The notes: a model not told the origin generated them from the sequence alone. A stretch of DNA of 26,362 nucleotides from Candidatus Termititenax sp. (GCA_020719045.1 DYQY01000019.1:1651-28012), one strand, 5' to 3'; numbered from the stretch's first letter, positions 1 to 8,622 are shown. A program made the numbers and translations.

Positions 1-2598
1 AAGCTAAGATTAAGGTTGAGGAATCTTTTGCCAAGCATACCAAAGATTCAAATAGGGATTAAACGTAGTTTAAGAGAAGCAACTGGTAGAAATTGTAAAG
101 TTTATAAGAATGATATTGCTGTGTTCATCAAGTTACTGAAGGCACTTTATAAATATTCTGTTTGTTGCAAACAGTTAGAGTATATTAATGAGAGTATTCC
201 GAATGTAATAGACGGTTTAATGAAAAGCACAACAAGAGAAATTGGTGATTTTGTTAGGTCTTCTTATCTTAATGAAGTAAAAGCAAGTATTGAAGAAATA
301 TCTGCCATGTTAAGCTCTGATAATAATCTCAAAGGGGCCGAAAGCTCTTTGCTAGTGAAAAAATTAGAAGCAACAATCGCTGAGATAAAGACAAGCCAAG
401 CTGAGTTGCTTCAGAGAAGACAGAACAGGCCACAAAGGGCTCCAAGGATTATGGTTCCAACGAGTCATTTTCAGGAAGGCGCAACTTCTGAGCAGTTAAA
501 GATGAGACAGAATTACTATCCTAGGAAATGGAAAGACTTGTCCTTAGCGCATAGTTTTTCATTGCCAATAGAAGCACATTTTGACCTTAATTTTCAAGCT
601 TTTCATGCGATGGATGCTTCAATAATAAGTGAAATAAAAGACCAAACAGTGAAAATGCCAATGGTATTAAATTTATTAGAAAAGATAAAGGAACGTTTAG
701 AACAGGAAAAACTGATATTAACAAAAAAATCAGTAATGGGGTTTGAGGACAGAATCCTTTCAGCAATTAAACTTATTAGTCAATCTCCTTTGTTAGAAAA
801 GAACACTGCTAGGTTAGAGTTAGAAGAAGCATTGGTGCATCTTAGAAATGGAAAATATTTGCTTGTTAAAGGATGTGTTGATAAAGCAATCGCTTTTATT
901 AGAACAAGAATTGATAATGCGCAGTCTATTAGAGAAAATTTAAACAAAAGTACTGTAGAAGATAAATGGTTTATAGATTTAGAAGAGTCCTATGGATTAA
1001 CTCCAGGCTCAATCATTAAAGATTTGAAGTTTCAAGGTTATTTGGATGAGAGTGGACAACTTTTATGTTATCCAAAAACAAGGGGATTTAAGCTTGTTTT
1101 TTCTGATGTTTTTTATTTAGAGGTAAAGCAGAAAAAAATATATATGAAAAAATTTAAGTCAGAGGTTTTGGCTAGACTACGCTCTGCACAACAGGGAAGG
1201 TTGCATACAATGAGAGTTTTAACAGACCTCCGAAACTCAGAATTAAATAGTTTATGTATAAAAATCAAGCGAGCAATCCAAAATTATAGTTCTCAGAATA
1301 TTTTAGATAACAATTGGCCAACCGTGAATTCGCATCCATTCATTACTCTTTTAAGTGAGATTAATATTTCTATTTTTGATGTAGGTATAGCATTAAACAA
1401 TTCTCCCCACCTAAAGGAACCTGAGTTTGGGCTAAGTTTTTATGCATCTAAGATGCTACATTCTTTTTTAGATAGAGCTTTTAATGTTAGAAAGGATTTA
1501 CAGCAAATAGTTGTTAGATCTAATGAATTGAAACAAGATATTTTACGTAATGAGCAAGACGTAGATGGTAAAGAAAATAGGTTAGCAACAAATAGATATA
1601 ACCAACGTACACGCCAGAATATCTTAGCAGAGGTAGAGGGACTAAAGAGTAATAATTCTCAACTTCAAGAACAGTTAACCGTGATAGAAAAAGAAATATT
1701 TCGTTTAAGTGAAATAGTAAAGCAATCCTTGAAAGAAGCAGAAACGTATGTGAATTATATAGCTATTAAAACTAACCAAGCTAAATTTTTATCAAAGTTG
1801 ATGGCAGTATTTCGTACAAGATATGAAAAAGACTTACTTGAAATCAACACTCAATCTTTAAGTAGTTTTAAGAAAGAAGAAAGAGCCATCAGCAATCAAG
1901 TGTTTGGAAAAACTTGGCTTGATTTCATGAATCATGTTGGAGATTTTTCTGATGATGTTAAAGTTATAGATGGTTCTAAAGAATCTAATTTTTTGTATGG
2001 GTTATTTTATTTTTCAAAAAACATACATGCAACCGTTGAAAAAGAACAAATAATTGAAGGCAGAAAACAAAAGGTAATGGTTACCAATCCTTTGTTTTTA
2101 GCTGCACAGGAGTTGTTAGCTATACTAGACTCTAATAAACTATCAGTTTTGCTCAGCAAAGATATATTATCAGAAAATGTTACGGAATTTTTGAAGTCAG
2201 CTAATGTAAATTCTTTTGCAAGTTTAAGTAGAGGATTTGTTTCTGAAGATATATTTGCTGAGACGTTGGCAAACAATAGTTATACTGAGCTTTCATCAAA
2301 AGCTATTAGAGGGGCATTAGTGCATTATAAAGATAGCCAATATTTGACCAGAGATTTTAGGTTAATAGAAATGCCTACATATGATGAATTTAAGACAGCT
2401 ATTGAAAAGCGACTTTGGCAATATACAAAAGATAAAACAAAACATATACCAGAAAAGACTTGTAGAGATTTGTATGAAAAATTGCAGACAATTACAAATC
2501 AAGTGGAAGATGCATGTATTAGGCTAGGCGAAGACTATAATTTATCTAAAGACGAGGTTGTTTCATTAGTAGAAATGACTAAACCAGCTGGGCGTTAA
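1..2598 (+). CDS. Large unrecognised coiled-coil-rich protein, 5' end outside window
   Basis: The frame has no stop back to base 1, and the first possible start (TTG at 16) has no ribosome binding site, so the gene most likely begins upstream and is partial here. At least 860 residues are visible. The protein is highly charged (Lys, Glu, Arg) and mostly helical in character. A strong coiled-coil-like stretch lies near residues 500-580, rich in Glu, Asn, Gln and Leu, and another Lys/Glu-rich helical stretch near 85-140. I see no signal peptide, transmembrane segment, P-loop or catalytic motif. The stop is 4 bases before the next gene, so the two are probably cotranscribed. I do not recognise a family. 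A structural or scaffold role is possible but is only inference. Confidence 0.75.
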   Translation, partial: KLRLRLRNLLPSIPKIQIGIKRSLREATGRNCKVYKNDIAVFIKLLKALYKYSVCCKQLEYINESIPNVIDGLMKSTTREIGDFVRSSYLNEVKASIEEISAMLSSDNNLKGAESSLLVKKLEATIAEIKTSQAELLQRRQNRPQRAPRIMVPTSHFQEGATSEQLKMRQNYYPRKWKDLSLAHSFSLPIEAHFDLNFQAFHAMDASIISEIKDQTVKMPMVLNLLEKIKERLEQEKLILTKKSVMGFEDRILSAIKLISQSPLLEKNTARLELEEALVHLRNGKYLLVKGCVDKAIAFIRTRIDNAQSIRENLNKSTVEDKWFIDLEESYGLTPGSIIKDLKFQGYLDESGQLLCYPKTRGFKLVFSDVFYLEVKQKKIYMKKFKSEVLARLRSAQQGRLHTMRVLTDLRNSELNSLCIKIKRAIQNYSSQNILDNNWPTVNSHPFITLLSEINISIFDVGIALNNSPHLKEPEFGLSFYASKMLHSFLDRAFNVRKDLQQIVVRSNELKQDILRNEQDVDGKENRLATNRYNQRTRQNILAEVEGLKSNNSQLQEQLTVIEKEIFRLSEIVKQSLKEAETYVNYIAIKTNQAKFLSKLMAVFRTRYEKDLLEINTQSLSSFKKEERAISNQVFGKTWLDFMNHVGDFSDDVKVIDGSKESNFLYGLFYFSKNIHATVEKEQIIEGRKQKVMVTNPLFLAAQELLAILDSNKLSVLLSKDILSENVTEFLKSANVNSFASLSRGFVSEDIFAETLANNSYTELSSKAIRGALVHYKDSQYLTRDFRLIEMPTYDEFKTAIEKRLWQYTKDKTKHIPEKTCRDLYEKLQTITNQVEDACIRLGEDYNLSKDEVVSLVEMTKPAGR

Positions 2599-2602
2599 TT
2601 TC

Positions 2603-3391
2603 ATGTATTATAAAGTTGTTTCTATAGCTAAATTGTCTTTGTTTGAAGTAAACTTGCCTTTAACAATTGCTTTATCTTCTAGAGCAATTTTTGACTTAAG
2701 GTTGGAACATGCTGTTTTTAAAAGATTAGGATTAAAAGCATATGATAATTATCAGAACTCACATAGAAAAGAAATGCTTAAGCCTGGAACAGGATATTCT
2801 TTATTAAGGAAGATAAATTTTTTAAACAATAAAGTAGGAAGGAAGGTAATTGATGTAGTTTTGATGTCAAAAAACTCAGCGAGTACTTCATTTAGGGTTA
2901 TTAATACACTCAAAGCAAGTGGGTTAAAAATCGACAGGTTTGTATTTAATGATGGATTTTCAGTTGTACCATTTTTATCAGATTTTGATGTCGACCTTTT
3001 TCTTACTGCTGATCCTCTTGATGCCCAAGCTGCAATGAATCAAAACATAGCTTCTGCAAGTCTTTTTTACTCACGGATAGGTAGTAAAATTTCCGAACCT
3101 AAAGAAAACGAACCGCTAATGATAGCTTTTGATGGAGATGCTGTTATTTTTTCAGATGAATCAGAGAAAGTTTATCAAGAGAGCGGATTAGATGCTTTTT
3201 TGAGAGCTATGTATACTTTTAGTGAGTGGGGGCTTTTTGTAAATAGGGCATTTTCTATGGGAGGAAAAGATAAGACAGGTATTTTGCCAAAGATATCAGC
3301 AGATATTTTTTTTGATGATCATTCTAAACATGTTGATAGAGCACAAAACCATATTCCTACAGGGAAGGTTCCTTCAAGGTTGGGACTTTAA
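2603..3391 (+). CDS. Cytosolic 5'-nucleotidase (cN-I type), apparently internally deleted
   Basis: Resembles the cN-I 5'-nucleotidase family, HAD-fold enzymes that dephosphorylate nucleoside monophosphates in the cytoplasm. Family hallmarks are SSRAIFDL near the N-terminus, LMSKNSASTSFRV, the nucleophile region IAFDGDAVIFSDESE (DxD motif), GGKDKTGIL with the motif III Lys, and ADIFFDDHSKHVD (acidic motif IV). Family members as I recall them run about 300-330 residues; this one has 262. Directly after VYQESGLDAFLRA the sequence jumps to a segment matching the region after the usual TARNAPAHER block. Some 50-60 residues, including the motif II Thr, therefore seem to be missing in frame. It follows the large upstream gene by 4 bases without a clear ribosome binding site. 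Activity is doubtful. Confidence 0.75.
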   Translation: MYYKVVSIAKLSLFEVNLPLTIALSSRAIFDLRLEHAVFKRLGLKAYDNYQNSHRKEMLKPGTGYSLLRKINFLNNKVGRKVIDVVLMSKNSASTSFRVINTLKASGLKIDRFVFNDGFSVVPFLSDFDVDLFLTADPLDAQAAMNQNIASASLFYSRIGSKISEPKENEPLMIAFDGDAVIFSDESEKVYQESGLDAFLRAMYTFSEWGLFVNRAFSMGGKDKTGILPKISADIFFDDHSKHVDRAQNHIPTGKVPSRLGL

Positions 3392-3643
3392 GGTCTGATG
3401 TTCTTAATCCATAGTAGTCATCAATAATTATTAAGTTATCAATAAAGGTTTTATTGGCTTCGAAGTCTTCAGGGAGTAGAGGGAAATTGTAGCTTTTGTC
3501 ATAAGGTCTTTCTTTATCACCAATAATGTTGTCATCTAATATAACAGCTCTTTTGCCGAATTCAGTTAATTCATGTGAAATAAATTTTTTCCACCAGTTG
3601 ATTGTACACCACCTAATATGGTTTTATTAGAAATAAACTGATA
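3357..3643 (-). pseudogene. Remnant of a P-loop-like protein gene, frameshifted and truncated
   Basis: This minus-strand stretch lies between two plus-strand genes and has no start codon. From about 3623 down to a stop at 3357-3359 there is an 80-codon open frame with protein-like composition (GKRAVILDDNIIGDKERPYD, then a stretch ending IIIDDYYGLRTSDLK). Just upstream, in another frame, TILGGVQSTGGK reads like a beta strand plus a Walker A loop. The two frames meet at an A6 run near 3585-3590, as expected after a one-base slip. The last codons run antisense into the 3' end of the 5'-nucleotidase gene, so the original C-terminus is probably gone. A P-loop kinase is my best guess at the ancestor; the family is not identified. 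Confidence 0.4.
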
Positions 3644-3647
3644 TTAT
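3642..3647 (+). promoter_or_regulatory. -10 box of leaderless acyltransferase gene
   Basis: TATTAT ends 6 bases before the ATG at 3654. Transcription should start at or next to that ATG, giving a leaderless mRNA. There is no Shine-Dalgarno sequence upstream of the start. Confidence 0.55.
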
Positions 3648-3653
3648 TTTTAT

Positions 3654-4511
3654 ATGCAAAATATTAGAACCGGTAAAAGAATGTCAGGTATATCATATAG
3701 GAAAATCTCTATTGCTAGTTGGTCTCATCCAAAAGATCCAAGTATTTATTGTCAGTTAGAAGTTGAGACTTCAAATGCCTTGAAGTATATAGAGGAAATC
3801 AATAAAAAAAATAATAATAAAGAAATAACACTTACTCATTTTGTGGTTAAAATATTAGGTGAATGTTTTTATAAATATAATGTTTTAAATTTAGTGTTGA
3901 TTAGAAATAAGTTGTTTCTTAGGAAAGAAACAAATGTTTTTGTTTCAACATTACTGAGGACTAAGAAAGGTAAAGATCTTTCAGGAGTATCTGTGAAAGA
4001 TGTTCCAAATCTTAACTTAGAGCAGATAGCAGATGTTGTTGGAAAACAGATTGAGATACTAAGAAAGTCTAAGGAAAGCGAATTAGAAGGGTTTCAATCA
4101 ATAGTTAAATGGATTCCCTCTTTGTTTTTAGGAATAGTATATAAAATTATAGATTTTGTTATTTATACGTTAAATTTATCTCCAAGATTATTTGGGTTAC
4201 CTTCTGATCCTATTGGTTCAGTAATTGTAACAAACATAGGTTCATTAGGCTTAGAGAATGCCTTTGTTCCATTATCTCCGTACACAAGATGTCCACTTAT
4301 TGTGGCAATAGGAAAGACAAAAAAGAAACCAGTTGTAGAAAATGATATAGTAGTTCCCAAGGATATAACTTCTATTAATTTCACTTTAGATCATCGTTAT
4401 GCAGATGGCGCTGATGCAGGATTATTTCTGCATTACTTTAAGAAGATATTCGAAAACCCAGCAAACTATTCTGGAGTTTTTTTTAAAGAAGAAAAAGATT
4501 CGAAGATTTAA
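3654..4511 (+). CDS. Stand-alone 2-oxoacid dehydrogenase E2-type acyltransferase domain
   Basis: The protein is a 285-residue catalytic domain of the E2 acyltransferase / chloramphenicol acetyltransferase fold. The active-site signature DHRYADGA is present near the C-terminus, with His247 and Asp251 in the usual HxxxDG spacing. The preceding segment SVIVTNIGSLGLENAF is the typical strand before the catalytic loop. No lipoyl or E1/E3-binding domain is present, and there are no pyruvate dehydrogenase genes nearby, so it is probably not part of a classical 2-oxoacid dehydrogenase complex. Its acyl acceptor is unknown. A hydrophobic stretch near residues 150-175 (SLFLGIVYKIIDFVIYTL) may be an insertion that contacts the membrane. 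The stop abuts the stop of the convergent guaB gene with no spacer. Met10 (3681) is an alternative start. Confidence 0.8.
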   Translation: MQNIRTGKRMSGISYRKISIASWSHPKDPSIYCQLEVETSNALKYIEEINKKNNNKEITLTHFVVKILGECFYKYNVLNLVLIRNKLFLRKETNVFVSTLLRTKKGKDLSGVSVKDVPNLNLEQIADVVGKQIEILRKSKESELEGFQSIVKWIPSLFLGIVYKIIDFVIYTLNLSPRLFGLPSDPIGSVIVTNIGSLGLENAFVPLSPYTRCPLIVAIGKTKKKPVVENDIVVPKDITSINFTLDHRYADGADAGLFLHYFKKIFENPANYSGVFFKEEKDSKI

Positions 4512-6017
4512 TTAGGTATATTCTTTATCTTTAAGGATAACATCATGAGCTCCGCCTTCAATAATGCTTGTAGCAGAGACTAACGTTAGTCTAGCTGTGT
4601 TTTTAAGTTCCTCAATAGTTTTTGAACCACAGCTACACATTGTAGATTTGATTTTTGCAAGTGTGATGTCTAAAGTATCTTTAAGTTTGCCAGCATAAGG
4701 CACATAACTATCTACGCCCTCTTCGAATTTAAGGTATCCGCCTTTTTCTCCCATTTCATATCTTTCCCAGTTTTTTGCTCTATTTGAGCCTTCGCCCCAA
4801 TATTCTTTAACAAAGTTTTTTCCAAGCCTGATAGTTTTGTTAGGGCTTTCATCAAACCTAGCAAAGTATCTTCCCATCATAATAAAGTCAGCCCCCATCG
4901 CAAGTGCTAGGATAGTATGATAATCATGAACTATTCCCCCGTCAGAACAGATAGGAACATAAATGCCTGTTTCTCTAAAATATTCGTCTCTAGCCTTAGC
5001 TACTTCAATAATCGCAGTTGCTTGACCACGACCAATTCCTTTTTGCTCTCTAGTGATACAGATGGATCCACCACCAATGCCAACTTTTACAAAGTCTGCA
5101 CCAGCTTTTACTAGATAGAGAAAACCTTCTTTGTCTACAACATTGCCAGCACCAACTTTAGCTGATTCTCCGAAAGTTGATTTTATATACTCTAAAGTAT
5201 CTTTCTGCCATTCAGAGTATCCATCAGAAGAATCAATACAAAGAATGTCTGCTCCAGCCTCAAGCAATGCGGGAACTCTTTCCTTATAGTCTTTAGTGTT
5301 AATTCCAGCTCCGACTATCAGTCTTTTTTCGCTGTCTAGTAATTCATATGGATGTTCCTTGTGTTCATCATAGTCTTTTCTGAAGACTAGGTTTCTTAAG
5401 TGCCCTGTTTCATTAACAATAGGTAGACAATTAATCTTATGTTCCCAGAGTAAATCGTTAGCTGCGGTAAGTGATATTCCTTTTGTCCCTATTACAAGTG
5501 AATCAATAGGAGTCATAAACTCAGAAACTTTGGTCTCTAAAGATGTTCTGCTAACTCTATAGTCTTTGCTGGTTACAATTCCCATTAGTTTGCCTTTTGG
5601 TAACCCATCATCAGTTACTGGCATAGTTGAATGACCTGTTTTTTTCTTTAACTCAAGCACATCAGCAAGAGTGTCAGTCGGTTTAAGATTGGTTGTGCTA
5701 GTGACAAATCCTGCTTTATATTTTTTTACTTTCTTCACCATCTCAACCTGAGAGGCAATTGTTTGAGATTGGAATATAAAGGAAATCCCCCCACATCTAG
5801 CAAGTGCAATTCCTAATGAATCATTAGAAACTGATTGCATGATTGCAGAAGCAAATGGAATGTTAAGTTTTAATGCTGGTTGTTCAACGCCCTTTTTGAA
5901 GCTTACTAGCGGAGTATATAAGGTTATTTTGTCTGGCGTACAATCTTTGGTCGTTAAATTAGGAACAAGTAGATACTCATTAAAGGTTCTGGATACTTCT
6001 TCATAGATATGTGTCAT
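4512..6017 (-). CDS. guaB: IMP dehydrogenase
   Basis: Catalyses the NAD-dependent oxidation of IMP to XMP, the committed step of GMP synthesis, in the cytoplasm. The 501-residue length is normal. The N-terminal part of the TIM barrel carries PLVSF and [10 protein letters not shown]. Two CBS repeats follow at about residues 95-225 ([30 protein letters not shown]). The barrel resumes with [13 protein letters not shown] and KVGAGNVV. The catalytic loop [18 protein letters not shown] has the nucleophile Cys320. SDGGI and [12 protein letters not shown] bind the phosphate, and [10 protein letters not shown] is in the flap. The SICITREQ wording differs slightly from the common SICTTR. AGAGGAG lies 6 bases before the ATG. 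The upstream region 6018-6102 is shared with the divergent cupin gene and contains a symmetrical ATATAATATA element at 6041-6050. Confidence 0.96.
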   Translation of the reverse strand: MTHIYEEVSRTFNEYLLVPNLTTKDCTPDKITLYTPLVSFKKGVEQPALKLNIPFASAIMQSVSNDSLGIALARCGGISFIFQSQTIASQVEMVKKVKKYKAGFVTSTTNLKPTDTLADVLELKKKTGHSTMPVTDDGLPKGKLMGIVTSKDYRVSRTSLETKVSEFMTPIDSLVIGTKGISLTAANDLLWEHKINCLPIVNETGHLRNLVFRKDYDEHKEHPYELLDSEKRLIVGAGINTKDYKERVPALLEAGADILCIDSSDGYSEWQKDTLEYIKSTFGESAKVGAGNVVDKEGFLYLVKAGADFVKVGIGGGSICITREQKGIGRGQATAIIEVAKARDEYFRETGIYVPICSDGGIVHDYHTILALAMGADFIMMGRYFARFDESPNKTIRLGKNFVKEYWGEGSNRAKNWERYEMGEKGGYLKFEEGVDSYVPYAGKLKDTLDITLAKIKSTMCSCGSKTIEELKNTARLTLVSATSIIEGGAHDVILKDKEYT

Positions 6018-6102
6018 AAGTAACTCCTCTATAAGTTGGTATATAATATATCACGAAGAAGCATAGGGTTAAAGAAAAAGATGAATATGCTATAATAAAT
6101 GT
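6018..6102. promoter_or_regulatory. Divergent guaB / cupin promoter region
   Basis: The 85-base region holds TATAAT at 6091-6096 on the plus strand, ending 6 bases before the cupin ATG at 6103, which predicts a leaderless mRNA. ATATAATATA at 6041-6050 can act as a -10 box on either strand. On the minus strand it would give guaB a leader of about 20 bases carrying the AGAGGAG ribosome binding site. No convincing -35 box was seen on either strand. Confidence 0.5.
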
Positions 6103-6393
6103 ATGAATAGTGGTGTTGTTATGAATAATCTTATTGAAATATCTAAGGTAACTTTAGCAGAGGCTGAAGCGAGAGGTATTTTAAAATGGAGCATTTGGGA
6201 GAAAGAGGTTGGTGATTTCATCTGGTATTATGAAGTTACTGAATTAAGTTATATCCTTGAGGGGGATATAGAAGTTACTCCTGATGGTGGAGAAACTTTT
6301 CATATAGTCCCTGGAGACTTGGTTGTTTTTAAAGCTGGTTTAAGTTGCAAGTGGAGAGTTAATAAGCCAGTAAAAAAACATTATAGTTTTTAA
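6103..6393 (+). CDS. Small cupin (DUF861 / EutQ-like)
   Basis: A 96-residue single-domain cupin of the Cupin_3 (DUF861) type. The signature runs from WSIWEKEVGDFIWYYEVTE through SYILEGDIEVTPDGGETFHI and VPGDLVVFKAGLSCKWRV to the C-terminal KKHYSF. The usual two-His metal motif is absent, as is common in this subfamily, so the role may be small-molecule binding or an uncharacterised activity. I chose the ATG at 6103 because of the -10 box 6 bases upstream; ATG 6121 is an alternative in-frame start. The gene converges on the MBL-fold gene and their stop codons overlap by 3 bases at 6390-6393, so no terminator separates them. Confidence 0.85.
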   Translation: MNSGVVMNNLIEISKVTLAEAEARGILKWSIWEKEVGDFIWYYEVTELSYILEGDIEVTPDGGETFHIVPGDLVVFKAGLSCKWRVNKPVKKHYSF

Positions 6394-7199
6394 ATAGAGA
6401 ATTTTTCTCCAGTATATCCGTAGAATGCTTTTTCCTGAAATTTTGTCTTGATTTCATGAAAGGCTAATAGTCCTGTGCAATGGTTTGTTATAATTTTATT
6501 AAATCCTATTGTAGCCATTTTGCTGATTATTACTTCCCTTTTTATTTCGTCAGATGTTTTTAGATGAAGCCCACCGAAAACAATATTTATTGGAAGATTA
6601 AATATTGAAGAGGCGGTTAACATTATATTTGTTATTCCTCTGTGAGCACAGCCCGTAATGATATTTATCTGTTTGTTTTTGATGATTGCAATGAATATTT
6701 CATCTTCAAAAGTGTCAGGTGTAAGTTCACCATTCTCATCAATATTCATGTTATGGAAATTTGTTAGATCGTTATCATAGATGTGGGTATTGGTTATAAG
6801 ATGAATATTCTCATAAATCTCAGTATTGGTTGTTATCATCGTTGCTTTTTGTTTAATTGTTTTTTTCATGTCTAAAGGAATTCCAATGTACTTATTAATA
6901 TTAAGTTTGTTTTGTAATGCGTCTGGATGCATGTAAATATTAGCTGTTTTGTTTTTTTCTAAGAATGTTTTAAGTCCACTGGTGTGGTCATAGTGACCGT
7001 GACTAATAACTAGGTCTGTTACTTCATCAAGCTTTAATCCTAAGCGATGTGCGTTTTCTGCAAAAAGGTTACTTTGGCCTACATCCATTAATATTTTTTT
7101 ATCGCAGGTTTCAATTAGGACACTAAGGCCATGTTCTCCGTAAAAAGGTGAGCTTGGCGAGTAGTTATCAATAATCGTAGTGATATAAATATTGTTCAT
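6390..7199 (-). CDS. MBL-fold metallo-hydrolase (COG1237 type)
   Basis: A metallo-beta-lactamase-fold hydrolase of about 269 residues, resembling the COG1237 group that includes archaeal proteins linked to methanopterin synthesis. The metal-binding motif HGHYDH is at His67-His72, with Asp40 in LMDVGQ, His in GCAHRG and His in NHCTG completing the usual ligand set. GGLHL follows the third ligand. The substrate is unknown. I place the start at ATG 7199 rather than the upstream ATG at 7223. A TATTAT -10 box at 7206-7211 ends 6 bases before 7199, and the region upstream of 7199 would be promoter. Only 18 bases separate it from the divergent YkgJ-type gene. Confidence 0.88.
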   Translation of the reverse strand: MNNIYITTIIDNYSPSSPFYGEHGLSVLIETCDKKILMDVGQSNLFAENAHRLGLKLDEVTDLVISHGHYDHTSGLKTFLEKNKTANIYMHPDALQNKLNINKYIGIPLDMKKTIKQKATMITTNTEIYENIHLITNTHIYDNDLTNFHNMNIDENGELTPDTFEDEIFIAIIKNKQINIITGCAHRGITNIMLTASSIFNLPINIVFGGLHLKTSDEIKREVIISKMATIGFNKIITNHCTGLLAFHEIKTKFQEKAFYGYTGEKFSI

Positions 7200-7204
7200 T
7201 AGGA

Positions 7205-7211
7205 TATAATA
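7205..7211. promoter_or_regulatory. Symmetrical -10 element serving two divergent leaderless genes
   Basis: TATAATA reads TATAAT on the plus strand (7205-7210), 7 bases before ATG 7218. On the minus strand it reads TATTAT (7211-7206), 6 bases before ATG 7199. Both start codons sit where transcription would begin. The whole space between the two genes is 18 bases, so neither gene has room for a leader or a separate promoter. Confidence 0.6.
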
Positions 7212-7217
7212 GCATGT

Positions 7218-7700
7218 ATGCAAGCTAAAAGTGATATTGTGTCTTCAAAATTAAGAATTCTTGTTGATTGCTCAAAGTGTGAGCAATGCTGTAAGTTTAA
7301 TTTTAATATAGGTGAGAAGTTTGCTTACGAAGATTTGCCATTAAATGGTTTTCCTCAAGAGCTATGTGATGTTATTTTGGAAAAAGCTGATGACCAGTAT
7401 CTTATCCCAGAACAATGTAAATATTATGATGGCAAGTGCCAAATATTTGATAAGGACGAGAGACCAATATTTTGTAACTTGTTTCCTGTTATGGTTGCGA
7501 TGAGTAGCAGAGGCAGAGTGAATGTTTATGTCGATAAGAATTGTCCTGAGTGGAATAAAGTTCAGAAGATGTTTGATAATAAGGAATATGCAAATATTTT
7601 TTTTCAGGACGTAGTTGAGTTAATTGAAAACAACAAATTCCCTTTAGTTTTTAGAAAGGAATATGAGGAGCTTGGGTACAAGTTAAGGAAGCTAATTTGA
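7218..7700 (+). CDS. YkgJ-family CxxCC cluster protein
   Basis: A 160-residue protein of the YkgJ family (zinc- or iron-chelating domain, PF03692 type). The N-terminal signature is CSKCEQCC (Cys18, 21, 24, 25). The distal part is CKYYDGKC, then IFDKDERPIFCNLFP, and a further Cys lies in KNCPEW. These eight or so Cys residues probably hold an Fe-S cluster or zinc. Family function is unsettled; some members are linked to Fe-S oxidoreductase or modification chemistry. There is no signal peptide, so it is probably cytoplasmic. The start at 7218 is set by the -10 box. An overlapping out-of-frame ATG occurs at 7214. A second YkgJ-type protein is encoded at 20791-21357. Confidence 0.87.
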   Translation: MQAKSDIVSSKLRILVDCSKCEQCCKFNFNIGEKFAYEDLPLNGFPQELCDVILEKADDQYLIPEQCKYYDGKCQIFDKDERPIFCNLFPVMVAMSSRGRVNVYVDKNCPEWNKVQKMFDNKEYANIFFQDVVELIENNKFPLVFRKEYEELGYKLRKLI

Positions 7701-7727
7701 TTTATTGTCTAAGATATCATAAGTCGT

Positions 7728-7733
7728 TATAAT
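7728..7733 (+). promoter_or_regulatory. Promoter of leaderless folD operon
   Basis: TATAAT ends 6 bases before the folD ATG at 7740. A plausible -35 box, TTGTCT at 7705-7710, lies 17 bases upstream of it. No ribosome binding site is present. Confidence 0.6.
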
Positions 7734-7739
7734 AAATTT

Positions 7740-8600
7740 ATGCGAAATTACGAAGATAAGATTATTTCTGGGAAAATTATTTCTCAGCAGATTAAAGATG
7801 AGGTTAAGGAAGAAGTTGCTTCTTTGAAAGAAAAGGGTCTTTACTCTCATTTGGCAGTTGTTTTATTAGGAGATGATCCTTCTTCACAAGTGTATGTCAG
7901 AAATAAAGAACTTGGTTGTGAGTATTGTGGGATAGAGTCTACGGTTATAAGGCAAAGTAAAGACATTACAGAAAAGGAATTATTACAGATAGTTAAGGGC
8001 TTAAACAAAGATAAGAAAGTTCATGGAATACTTGTTCAGATGCCAATGCCAGAGCATATTAGTAAAGAGAAAGTTATTTTAGCAATAGATCCAATGAAAG
8101 ACGTGGACGGGTTTCACCCTTATAATGTAGGTCAATTATTGTATGGTAGTTCTGATGTTTTGCTTCCATGTACTCCTTCTGGAATTATGGAATTACTTGA
8201 TAGGTCGGATATTGCAATAGCTGGTAAGAATGTGGTCGTAGTTGGTAGAAGCAATATAGTTGGTAAACCAGTGTTTCATATGCTACTTGAAAGAAATGCA
8301 ACAGTGACTATCTGTCACTCGAAAACAAAAGATCTTGTTGGTGTAACTAAGCAAGCTGATATTTTAGTCGTAGCAATTGGAAAAGCGAATATGATAACTG
8401 GCGAACATGTTAAAGAAGGCGCTGTAGTTATAGATGTAGGAGTTAATAGGGTTAATGATAAATTGTATGGAGATGTGGAATTTGAAACAGTTGCTCCATT
8501 AGCTTCAAGGATTACACCTGTTCCAGGTGGTGTTGGTCCAATGACAATAGCTATGTTAATGAAAAATACAGTAAAAGCAGCCTTGAATAGTGAGAAGTGA
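7740..8600 (+). CDS. folD: FolD, methylenetetrahydrofolate dehydrogenase / cyclohydrolase
   Basis: A bifunctional enzyme interconverting 5,10-methylene-THF and 10-formyl-THF, supplying one-carbon units for purine and formyl-Met synthesis in the cytoplasm. All family hallmarks are present in 286 residues: YVRNKELGCE with catalytic Lys56, GILVQMPMPEH, DPMKDVDGFHP, LPCTPSGIMELL, the nucleotide-binding VVVGRSNIVGKP, and PVPGGVGPMTIAMLM near the C-terminus. The length is normal. It starts an apparent operon with the MGMT-like and COG3650-like genes: 22 bases to the first, then 1 base to the next. The transcript is predicted to be leaderless. Confidence 0.97.
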   Translation: MRNYEDKIISGKIISQQIKDEVKEEVASLKEKGLYSHLAVVLLGDDPSSQVYVRNKELGCEYCGIESTVIRQSKDITEKELLQIVKGLNKDKKVHGILVQMPMPEHISKEKVILAIDPMKDVDGFHPYNVGQLLYGSSDVLLPCTPSGIMELLDRSDIAIAGKNVVVVGRSNIVGKPVFHMLLERNATVTICHSKTKDLVGVTKQADILVVAIGKANMITGEHVKEGAVVIDVGVNRVNDKLYGDVEFETVAPLASRITPVPGGVGPMTIAMLMKNTVKAALNSEK

Positions 8601-8622
8601 GTAGTGAATAGAAAATTCTGGA

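Noticed and set aside
3654-4511. E2-type acyltransferase as part of a pyruvate dehydrogenase complex
   Set aside because: There is no lipoyl or peripheral-subunit-binding domain and no E1 or E3 gene nearby.
8578-8612. Repeated GAATAGTGAG / GAGTAGTGAATAG around the folD stop as a regulatory repeat
   Set aside because: It is a short, imperfect repeat in low-complexity DNA with no stem and no second copy in the window.
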